Below, piece by piece: positions 38,633-49,722 of a stretch of 64,000 nt of DNA. Location: positions 1,245,001 to 1,309,000 of the forward strand of contig NC_084809.1 in the NCBI RefSeq assembly GCF_963583255.1. Reading direction: 5' to 3'. The DNA comes from Pyrus communis (Eukaryota; Streptophyta; Magnoliopsida; Rosales; Rosaceae). Both the position numbers and the translations under genes were made by a program. Position 1 is the first letter of the stretch, and each line of letters begins with the position of its first letter. Under the pieces are notes generated by a model that worked only from the letters and a program-made list of their open reading frames with translations, had not been told where the DNA came from and did not search any database.

Positions 38633-39089
38633 TATTAATTAGATTTTTTTGGAGTTGGAAAATGCATAATATTAGAAGATTTTAATTTATTTTTTAATAT
38701 TTTTTAGAAAATATAAAATAAGTATAAAAGAAATAAAAACATGTAAATAGATAACTGGATTCACTCCTAAAAACCATCTATGTTTTTGGACTTGGATCTA
38801 AAAGTCCCTTTTTCTATATCCTTTTCCCCCACTTCATCTATTTTTCTGTTAAGTATAGATGATAAATTTAAAATCCATCCCACAACTTTAAAAATGGGAA
38901 AAAGGAGGTGGATGTACAAAATTCTTGCTATGCCCTCTATATTTAACAGAAAAATAATTCTTTTTTGGTCAAAAAATAGATTTTGTTAGATTAAATATTA
39001 GATTAGCCATCAATGGGATTCGAGCCAACGCTGTCATGCAAGAGCTTAACTCATTTCCACCACTATAGTAAAGGGCCAATTGCAACAAA
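38633..39089. other. AT-rich spacer
   Basis: Between the solo LTR and the array's downstream module. I see no gene. Confidence 0.4.
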
Positions 39090-39756
39090 AATAAATTGAG
39101 TTAACATATATAATTGAATTATTACCACATGAGATTGAGTTTGAGAACCACAATAAGAAGAAGGGAAAAAAAAAAATTTATTCAAGAACGAAAATAAAAT
39201 TTTATGACAATAATGTTGTATATTTGAAAAATAGTTCAAGCAGATTAAGATGTTAGCACATAGTCGTTTATCTCGTTTATTGAACAAACAATGAGGACAA
39301 CAATGCCGTTTTATCTCTTTCGAAATTCATAAACAACAAAGTTGAGATTTATTTCATAAAAATTACCATAAATTTTGATAGAATTGACGGTTGAATTATA
39401 AATCCAGCAGGCAAATCGAAAACAATCACAGGAGCTTAGAAAATACCACATCAACATTTAGCAAGCAGTCTCATAAGAAATCCCAATCACGATAAAACCA
39501 TTCAACAGTTAATTAGATTTCTATGAAAGAGCATGGTTCGGAGGATTATTTAATCGACGTTATAACATCTTTCTACAAAGAAAAAATGAAAAAGAAAATA
39601 GGGCCTCAACACCGGTCGCAAAACCTGACATGGATTAGAGTACGTTTCAGCCTGACCTTCTATAAAAGCTATAGGCCACATCCACTGTTGCCACTGCTCC
39701 AACCACGTCAGCAGCTGCGAGAACATCGTTTCCCCAAGGCATCCTTCCTGGCACTA
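39090..39756 (-). other. Downstream module and disrupted Suc_Fer tail of the fusion gene
   Basis: The shared 3' module of the array, including 39640-39730, which encodes the remains of the Suc_Fer tail anchor (read in another frame than the gene). It lies after the stop at 39757-39759, so the fusion gene's transcript would carry it as 3' UTR. Confidence 0.6.
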
Positions 39757-42700
39757 TTAGCACACTATGCAACAGCCTGAAAAGTTCTCATTATTCTGAA
39801 TCTGATCGTCGTTTTCTTGGAAAATCTGATTGCCATTTTCTTGTGGCTTCTCCTCGATTTTCTTATTTTCTTCTCCATTTGGAAGCTCCCGGTCATTAAT
39901 TTCTTCAGCTTCATCAGAAGATGCTCCAATTTGACCCCTATAAGGAATGAAATTGAATTTCGTGTTCATCTATTTAAAGAATTCAACTCAAGTTTCGTCA
40001 ATAGCAATTGAGTAAGAACATGTATGAGCAAGCTTAATAAACAAATCACAACAACATTACAAATCAGAAACATGTACATGGTAATGCAGTTATATCCAAT
40101 TCTTTTATGCTTTCTCCACAAAAGTTCCTCCACATTAATGTGACTCTATATCAATAAATCTATCATGCAAGACTAGACATAATCAGCAATTGAAGAATTT
40201 GACAACACAAGCTTCCGTCCAGTGAAATTTTCATCCAAAGATAGTAGGCAAAACCAAAAACGTACAAACCTCCAAAGTCGTTCTATAATCTTTCCCTTCC
40301 CAATATGCTGATCAAGCAATTCTGGCACATCACTAGGAAGGATGTCGCCATACCTGCAATTAATAATACATAATATTCAAACTCCTTCATCGATCGCAAT
40401 GCGACAAAATTTTAAATTGTTATGATCCGGATATTACCAATGGCCTGTTATGCTTCCATCTGAACCTGGGCTGTAGATAATCAATTTTCCATTGTGGCCT
40501 CCAGTGTGATAGCAAGCAGTAACAAATACCTGATTTGCCAATCCTCGCAGCTCAGCCTCCTCTTCGAACTTATCAATGAGAACACGTGCACTATCATGAT
40601 GCCATTCCTCTCGACTACCATGTGCACATACAAATACATGGGAGCCAGTCAACGGCTCTTGCACTCCAGAAGGCCATGGTTTGTTATTCACAAGGACATC
40701 ATCAACAAAGCTGTCCACATCCGACTCTTTCAAGCCCCTTTGATCAACAAACAAAAACAATCTCAAAATCACAAAAAGGGATTTACACGCAAGGAATTAG
40801 TCCTAAACTGAGCCATTAAATTCAATTTCTAGAGCTAATTTCAGAAGCTAACACATATCTAATTATCTATTTAGGTCAGTAAATTTATGTTGGTTATGGA
40901 ATGGGCTCTCGATTATGAATTAATTACAGTTTGCCATTGTGTGTGTTAGTGTGGGCCGTGCTTAACAACTGGGTTGGGCTGCTGCATTTGGGCCCAGGGT
41001 GCAGCTCTCACACGTTTTGGGCTGGGTTTCACCGAAAGATCGAATGACTCTAATTCATTATTTACATGTTAACATCGGAAAGCAGACTAAGAAAATGATT
41101 TATGCATACCTTTGTTTATTTGTCACTTGATTTTGGTTTAGGTTGACCATAGCTAATTTGATGAAGACCCTATCCTTTTTAGCCTTTAGGTGTGTGTTTG
41201 CTACCTACCTGGGTGGTGGCTGAGTCCTGGATGTCTTGATTATCTTGGTGGGTGAGTCTTGGATGCTTTGGTTCTGAATTTTCTTTATTTCTCATCCTTT
41301 AAACTTTATATTTTTTAAAAATATTTTTATTTTTGGTGATGCAGATAGATGAACATGTTCAAAGGGAAATCATGAACCACAGATAGATGAATATCGTTTG
41401 ATTCCAAGAGGTCAGTGATCATAAACTATTTTCATTTTGTATTTTAAGAATGAATGTGGCAAGTTCTGTTTGAATTTTGTACAAGTATCTGCTGAGGGTG
41501 GGTGGATGTAGATAGAACACACTAAATTTGGCCTCTGGTGTGCTTAAACTGCCAAAAATAAGAGCTATACTTCCTGCACTTTGTTTTTACTGTGAAGTGG
41601 AAATAGTCTTTAGAGTGGCTTATTTGAGATAATTGATAGAGGTTTGTGTTTAAGACCTGAGAGTACTGTGGTGTCTTTCTTGCTGGTTCTGCTCACACCA
41701 CCTCATCTGGCCATTGTGATGGAATACACGGCTGGGTGAGAACTCTTCGAGAGAATATGCAGTGTTGGCAGATTTAGTGAGGATGAGATAAAGTAGTTTC
41801 AAATGCAGAGAAAATTTCATTGGAAATGATTTTAGTGTAGAGTCTCAAATATGGGATCTCTGAATGTCACCTGAAATGGAATCCATCTCGATTTTCGTTT
41901 AGTTTCAAATATGGTAAGTTAGGTCTGAAGCATTTTTACATACACAGTCAGTTATAATGTAACTAAAACTTACATACTTTTTCGATTTAATTGTTGTTTT
42001 GCATCAGGCAAGGTTTTTTTCCTCAAGCAGTTGATATCAAGAGTTAGTTGCTGTCATTTGATGGTATGTAATGTGGCACTTTTCTGCTAATGCGTCGTAT
42101 ATTGTTATGTCTTTCTCTTTTGATATTGGAAGTGTTGGTTGTAGTAAGGAAATAATTCGTTTCAATAGTATACGACTTAGTTTCAATAGTATATGACTCA
42201 GCTTTTGAATAGCACTCGGGTGGGAACGTGGGTTGGCTCATGTTTTAGTCTCGTAAGCAATTTTACATGGTACTCTTCAATGTAGCTATAGGTAAGACAA
42301 CACTCTCAGTATTCCATAATCAAACCACCATTTGAACTTTTTTCATCCACCAAGTTAAGCTTTTATGTGCCATCTTGAATAGTTATAAGTTATGGCTTCA
42401 GATTACTCCAATGCGACATTGTTCTCTTGCTTACCTCTCAAGCTTGCTTAATATACTTATTCTTATTACTATTGTATCGTTAAGAAATACTCAACAGCGG
42501 TTTCAGTTCATCGTTATGAATCGAATTAAAATTAACCACTCACTGGTTAATTATCTAAATCCTATAAATTCGGATTAAAATTAAAGCAACTACATAACAA
42601 AAACCTCAAGAAATCAACGCGAATTTACCTGTATTTGATCATTTGTGGGAAAATCAACACATCGCCGTCGGAAAACTCAGTTCCTTCGCGTCCTTCAATT

Positions 42701-45700
42701 ACTGTCAGCAACGTCTATCAAAACCAAGAAAAAAGTGAGTAACGAAGTCAACTCAGCTCAACACCAGAACTCAGTAGCTCCAGGAAATAAGAAACGGTAA
42801 GAAAAGCAATCAGAAACGCCGACGAATTGAGCTGGAAAAACGGACCTTAGCGGTGATGTCGTTCTTGCAAGCTTTGAGAGCGGACGCGAAGAACTTAGGG
42901 AGCGGATCGGACTCAGAGCCTTCAATGCACCACGGCCATGCCTCGGGGGTCTTGTAGCAGAGGAAAACGTGGCATATGCTCAACTGTGTATCGTCATTAG
43001 TGTCTTCATCAGACTCATATGACATGGTCTCATAGTTCTCCCAATTAGTATAACCATCAAACAAATCCCATTTTACAATATCCACTCCTGTTTTGTTCAC
43101 GTTAATTCTATTATCTCGTCCATAAAATTCTGCTTTTACAAGAACCATGTCGCTGCCTTTCAGATTGAGCTTCTTGTTTGAAAGATTACCCAACCAAAGA
43201 TAATATTCATGGGAAGCAGTTACAGTGGCCTCCATAGGCCAGATGCGAAACTTAGTTCGCTGAGTACAGTTAACAACATCAATAGTTAGAGGCCCAATGC
43301 AGTCGGAGTTGTCCGAAGAATAAACGATGCCCAAAGCCAACCCTCCTATATAATCAATACTTGGCGGCACTTCAAATTTGACAGTTTCATCCTCTCTCAC
43401 GACATAGGCTAACCAATTAGGAATATCATTTCCAGAGAGAAAAATTCCACCAAATGCATTTTTCTACACCATGGGGTGCAATGTTAGTATAAGCAACAAT
43501 ATTAAAAGCAGAGAGAGAGAGAGTACCATACCGTTTGGACGTTCTCCTTAAAAGTATCAGTGAGACTGGTACACCCATCCATATGAATTGAACCCATGTT
43601 GTCCATTGAGTTCTCCAAGTTTGGAATATCTTTGAGTTTGTGGCAGTCTTTCAGTTCCAATTTCAACATTTTCGACATCTCTGAAAAGTCGGACATTATT
43701 TCCAGTGCAGTGCAGTAATTCGCTTTCAATTCAATCAAACTGTTCGGCAAATCTGTGATTGCCTGAAGGTTTGTGCAATGATCTAGATATAAAAACTTAA
43801 GCTGAGAAAGGCCGCTGAGAATGGGTAGCCTATTAAAACCATTCCCACCTAGATCTAAATATTTTAAAGAAGATAGACTCCCAATTATTTCGAGAACGGC
43901 ACCATCTGTTATGTTGCAGTCGATGAGATCTAATACCTTAATTACCTTCAGTTGTGCTAAAAAATGGTAACCCCCACACAAACCCTTACAGCCACTGAGG
44001 TCCAATACCTCGAGATGTGGGAGTTTTGAAAAGTCTGGTAATTCAGTCAGGTTCTGGCAGTCTAATAGATAGAGATACTTCAACTTCTTAGGCAACTGTT
44101 ACTCAAAAAGAGAAAACAATAATAAAAATCGAAATAAATAAAAGAGAGAATGCATGACGATGACTGATGTTGATATTTACAAGGACATTGATAATTATAT
44201 CGTACCAGGTCCGAATCCTCCCAAACACGTACGATCTTGCTGTACTTCAGGATTAAAAAAACTAGGTTTCGTTGATCAAAATCTGCTGGTATGGCTTCAT
44301 GAGGAAATCCATGCCAAGACAACAATCTTAACTCCTTGGAAAGATGTTTGTAGCTTCCAGTCAGCTTTACATTTTCTAGCTCGAGAATTTTCAGACGCCA
44401 CATCTTCTTAAACGCTTCTGTACTGAAGCTTTCCTCGTCATCAGAATCTTCTGGCAACCTTAAGCTTAGTCCTTCAACTGCTTCTGTTCCCTGTTAGAGA
44501 TTAAAAAAAAAACAAAAAAAGGATAATATTCACACGAAGCAGAGCCGTGAATTGGATGAATGAACTACTAGAAAGGTAGGGCATACAACATAATTATGTA
44601 TTTTCTCTTCCAATTTACAGTGGATGAAAGCCTTTTCTTTTCTTCTTTTTCTTCAAATATACTATGTACAGCATACATCATATATATGCGTATATACTTC
44701 TCTTTCTTTACATGTACTTAACATAACATCTTTTTATTACAAAAGTACTTACACATTTGTTCCTTAACACGCTCTTTGCATCTTCACTTTGCCACAATCG
44801 ACTACGTTTTCCCAGTTCCACAGATTCTGCACGCACAATTTCTCTTCCCATATCTCGAATCAAATCATGCATCCTCAATTCTTTCTCTTCACCAATATCT
44901 AGGAGACATCGATCGCAGAGTGTGGTAATTTCTGCTTCTATAGAAAAACGACTACAACCATCCAATATTCCCTTGACAACATCTCTGTCCCACTCAATGA
45001 AGAAATTAGATATGTCAAGAAAAACACCCTTCACATGATCATCCGGTAGTCCATCGTAGCTTAATTTAAGCGTTTCATGAATTTTTCTTTCTGGAATATT
45101 TCTCAATTTATTCAACATACTTTCCCATATGCTTTTACTCTTTTTCGTAGCCAACAAACGACCAACAACTTTCAGAGCTAGGGGCAATCCTCCACAATAA
45201 TCAACAACATCTCTTGCGAGTTCAATATATTCTTCGTCGGGACAAGGATTTCCAAAGGCATGCCAACTAAGGAGTTCAAAAGCTTCTTCATCAGTCAATT
45301 CTTGTGCCTTACATCTTCTATCCACCTTCTTTATATTCAGCACTTGTTCATCTCTTGTTGTTATAATAATCCTACTCCCTGGACCAAACGATTCGTGTTC
45401 TATTGCCAACTCATCTAACTGGTCCGCATCGTCTATGTCATCAACTACTATGAGTACCTTCATGCTTCCAAGTCTTTTCTCTATCTCCTTGGTCCCTTCA
45501 GCAACACTGCTTACCTTAATGTCAGGCTGTTTTAAAATATCTCGAAGAAGTTGTTCTTGCAGACTAACCATCTTTTTCTCTTTACTCCTCACCCCTTCAA
45601 GATAACATTGACCGCTGAAACTATGCTGATATTTGTTAAAAATGGCTCTCGCAATTGTTGTTTTACCTATACCACCCATACCCCAAATTCCAATTATTTG

Positions 45701-47346
45701 AACATCAGGTGAACCTCCAACGTCAAAGTATTCAGTATTGAATTCTTTCATGCGAAAATCCATTCCAACTAAGCACTTGGGTTGTTTCAAGTTTGTTGTT
45801 TTCAGTAGTCCCCTGATGTCCTCAACAATTTTCTCTATAAACAATCCTTCACGTCTAGCAATTAAAATTCAAAATTATACAAAAGTAAGATTCATCATGC
45901 TACTGCAAGATTCATATTAACTAAATGCCTAGTTCATCATGACCAGATATTTTTTAAGTAAGAAGATTTGAGTAAATGAGATTGATCCATGTGATTAACT
46001 AAGCTAAAATTCAACCATGTTTCCGAAATGCATTATAACCGTATTAGTTATAAGCTCAACTAGAATGCTCCTGGACTAGAACTGTATTATAGCCTTTCGT
46101 CATAGAATTAGAAATCCATTTGAACTAGTATGTGTTTGACAAAATGCAAGGGATTTGCCGTTCACGCATCACCATCAAATTAAGCATGTGGCGTGTTCAC
46201 ATGCTTAATTTTGACAGTAATTCTCATACAATTAGGCGTAAATGATCAATGCTTCGCATTTTGTTAAATTCAGATACCAATGCTCCAAAGTTTTTTTTTC
46301 CTAAAAAACGTATAAAATAAAATTCTAATTATAGTCTCCTTATTGCCACTGTTCTACTGCTAATGCTCTTCTACATCTTCTGCTATCTCCTGAGAAGAGA
46401 ATATATATTTAAAATCCTATTTGGATTAAATAGTCATTTCATTTTAAGGTACATCAGTCATGTACTAATAAAATTTATGTAAGGTATATTCAACAATAGG
46501 TTGGGTGCGGCCACTTAGTAACTATGGTCTAATAGTATTCCTCTTCACTTGTAAAGGAAATATTTTAGATTCGATTTTTGTCAAAAGCGAATATGAACCA
46601 CATTATTGCTAGCCTATTTTGAGGCTAAGGGCCATCTTAAGTAGAATATATTTTCGTTCAAAAAAAAAAAAAAAAAAAAAAACAATAGGTTGGGTGCTAA
46701 TACAAAAACCTAATCGATTAGCTAGTCTTAGTCTTAGAAGCTAATACAAGGTGTTGGAAGGAATTAAATTTAGAGGAAGAGTTAAAAGGAAAAAGAAAAA
46801 AAGAAATTTTAAAGTAAACAAAACAGTATACCTGTCCGCCGTGGTTTTAAGATCCCGGCCACCCAAATCTGCAGAAGCCTTAAGATCCTTTCTCCACTGC
46901 TTCACTTCATTTGGATCTTCATCCCTTTCATGCTTCGGAAATGCTTCCCCAAAACTTCCACTCTGTTTCCTGACTTGAGAAGGGTCAACGTCGTAGAATA
47001 TTGGATAGACTTTTTTCCCCTCTTGCTCTTCTTGGCACCTCATGATCTTCGACAGCTCCTTCAGGCACCATCGGGACTCCGCGTACCTATTCGAGAAGAC
47101 GACTACAGCGATCTTCGACCCTTCGATTTCTCGGTCAATTTCTCTCTGTATATCTTCCCCCCTTCTGAGCTGGTAGTCTATAAACGTGTTGATTCCGGCT
47201 CTGCGAAATGCCTTGTCGAGGTGGTCTGTGAAGGTGTTGCGGGTGTCTTCACCTCTAAAGCTCAGGAACACCTCGTACTTCCAGCGGATTGAGCGCCGCG
47301 AAGAGGAGGCGGCGGCGGCTCCATAGGCGGAGCTGCCGGTATCCAT
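39757..47346 (-). CDS. TIR-NB-ARC-LRR-C-JID immune receptor fused to a sucrase/ferredoxin-like domain
   Basis: Intracellular TNL receptor with an integrated domain. Nine exons, all GT/AG and in phase: 46832-47346 TIR; 44753-45854 NB-ARC; 44206-44490; 43532-44095 LRR; 42846-43463 C-JID plus start of Suc_Fer; 42629-42714; 40438-40737; 40270-40353; 39757-39937. Total 1,244 residues. TIR has FLSFRGEDTR and the putative catalytic Glu in SRWCLKEL. NB-ARC has GMGGIGKTT (about 230-238), VLIVVDDIDD, GSRIIITTRD, GLPLAL and MHDLIRDMGREIV, all intact. LRRs span about 635-822. C-JID starts with GNDIPNWL. From residue 986 (HVFLCYKTPEAW) the protein is Suc_Fer/AIM32-like to the end. Compared with the usual CX8C and HxxxH sites, Cys1094 stays, the second Cys is His1103, and His1134/His1138 remain. 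The tail anchor is lost and the end is CCIVC. The chain is read by eye; RNA evidence is absent. Confidence 0.82.
43508..43524. repeat. (GA)n in the intron before the C-JID exon of the fusion gene
   Basis: Eight GA units beside the donor of the LRR exon. The homologous site in the second copy is expanded to about 40 units. Confidence 0.85.
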
Positions 47347-47869
47347 TGCAGCCTGTAGAAGTGCAGCTTGGCTTTCAAATAGCCAAAGTCAAAGTCTTTC
47401 CCAAGATTCCCCAGTGTAGGTCGGCCTTTTTAAATTTTTTGGATTGGTCAATGACGTCACTGCCCTGTCGATAGCGCGAGTGCTACTCCATTTCCTCCCA
47501 CAGTTTAATTTGTAAATTAAATGTTACTATCAAATTTTTTTTTTTAAAATTGTTGAACTGCTTACGATGCAATTTCCATTTTTTTTTTGTAGTTTTTGAG
47601 AAATCTGTAGCCCAACTTTGACCAGTTTTTAGGGGTGGTGCTCAGGTTGGTTCAACTCCATCTCCAACAACCTATCTTAACAAGAGATGGAAAGATCAAG
47701 CTTCAATCGACTAGCTAGATGACTAGCTATCTTAACTTTGTGATCAGTAACTAATTAAATTTAGGTAGAAGAAGGCATCCGTAATTTACGTCAAAAGGAT
47801 CAATGTCGTAAAATAGGTAGTTTACTTGTCCACAAAAGGTGACGGTGTTCGTAGAACAAATGACGAGGT
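47347..47869 (-). promoter_or_regulatory. Promoter of the fusion TNL with W-box and TGACGTCA motif
   Basis: On the minus strand, TTGACC (W-box, 47446-47451) directly adjoins TGACGTCA (47452-47459), the palindromic TGA-bZIP site, about 100 bases above the ATG. Both types are linked to defence induction in general. The second TNL copy has TGATGTCA at the matching place (near 53229) and no adjoining TTGACC. Actual use is inferred. Confidence 0.45.
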
Positions 47870-48289
47870 GTTGTAAATGACAAGAATCAACGGTTGAATT
47901 ACCATAAATTTTGACAGAATCCATGGTTGAATTAAAAATCCAGCAGGCAAATCGAAAATCACTAGAGCTTAGAAAATACCACAACACCATTTAGCAAGCA
48001 GTATAACAACAAATCCCACTATCAATATAAAACCATTCAACAGCGTATTGAAACAACAAATTTCAGTTGTGTAAGCAATCAACTACGGAGAGGAACAATG
48101 AATACTTTTGTAACTATATGGATTAGCTTCGGGAATTCATCCCACCCTCCGAAAAAGAATGTATAGGGTAGCTGCTATATTCTCCTTTCATAAAACAGCT
48201 TATTTAATTGACGTTATAACATCTTTCTACAAAGAAAAACTAAAAGAAAATGGGCTCCACACCTGTGGCAAAACCCGACATGGATTAGA
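47870..48289. repeat. Third copy of the array's downstream module
   Basis: Matches 39360-39650, 54450-54790 and 62280-62490 (for example tttagcaagcagt and gacgttataacatctttctac). It is the 3' flank of the second, broken TNL-Suc_Fer unit. Confidence 0.7.
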
Positions 48290-49630
48290 GTACGTTTCAG
48301 CCTGACCTTCTATAAAAGCTATAGCCCACAGCCACTGTTGCCACTGCTCCAACCGTGGCAGCAGCTGCGAGAACATTGCTTTGCTCCCAGTTCCCGATCA
48401 AGCTTGACAGCTTCCCTAAGGCATCACTCTCAGTATTCCATAATCAAACCACCATTTGAACTTTTTTCATCCACCAAGTAAAGCTTTTATGTGCCATCTT
48501 GAATAGTTATAAGTTATTGCTTCAGATTACTCCAGTGCGACATTGTTGTTCTCTTGCTTACCTCTCAAGCTTGCTTAATATACTTATTCTTATTACTATT
48601 GTATAGTTAAGAAATACTCAACAGCGGTTTCAGTTCATCGTTATGAATCGAATTAAAATTAACTACTCACTGGTTAATTATCTAAATCCTATAAATTCGG
48701 ATTAAAATTAAAGCAACTACATAACAAAAACCTCAAGAAATCAATGCGAATTTACCTGTATTTGATCATTTGTGGGAAAATCAACACATCGCCGTCGGAA
48801 AACTCAGTTCCTTCGCGTCCTTCAATTACTGTCAGCAACGTCTATCAAAACCAAAAAAAAAAAAAGAGTAACGAAGTGAACTCAGCTCAACACCAGAACT
48901 CAGTAGCTCCAAGAAATAAGAAACGGTAAGAAAAGCGATTAGAAACGCCGACGAATTGAGCTGGAAAACGGACCTTAGTGGTGATGTCGTTCTTGCAAGC
49001 TTTGAGAGCGGAGGCGAAGAACTTAGGGAGCGGATCGGACTCAGAGCCTTCAATGCACCACGGCCATGCCTCGGGGGTCTTGTAGCAGAGGAAAACGTGG
49101 CATATGCTCAACTGTGTATCGTCATTAGTGTCTTCATCAGACTCATATGACATGGTCTCATAGTCCTCCCAATTAGTATAACCATCAAACAAATCCCATT
49201 TTACAATATCCACTCCTGTTTTGTTCACCTTAATTCTATTATCTTGTCCATAAAATTTTGCTTTTACAAGAACCATGTCGCCGCCTTTCAGATTGAGCTT
49301 CTTGTTTGAAAGATTTCCCAACCAAAGATAATATTCATGGGAAGCAGTTACGGTGGCCTCCATAGGCCAGATGCGAAACTTAGTTCGCTGGGTACAGTTA
49401 ACAACATAAATAGTTAGAGGCCCAATGCAGTCGGAGTTGTCCGAAGAATAAACGATTCCCAAAGCCAACCCTGCTATATAATCAATACTTGGCGGCACTT
49501 CAACTTTGACAGTTTCATCCTCTCTCACGACATAGGCTAACCAGTTAGGAATATCATTTCCAGAGAGAAAAATTCCACCAAATGCATTTTTCTACACCAT
49601 GGGGTGCAAAGTTAGTATAAGCAACAATAC

Positions 49631-49722
<92 letters not shown>

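Noticed and set aside
39757..43463. Two separate genes (a TNL ending in the C-JID exon and a Suc_Fer gene starting there)
   Set aside because: The Suc_Fer part has no own first exon: HVFLCYK follows C-JID inside one exon, with no stop between, and all later phases fit. An internal start at a Met before SYESDEDT is possible but would lack the normal N-terminus. Kept as the alternative that transcript data must exclude.
45650..45690. miR482/2118 target site at the P-loop of the TNL
   Set aside because: The site is in the right place, but comparison with the miRNA as I remember it gives about six mismatches, two of them at the cleavage position. Not strong enough to call.
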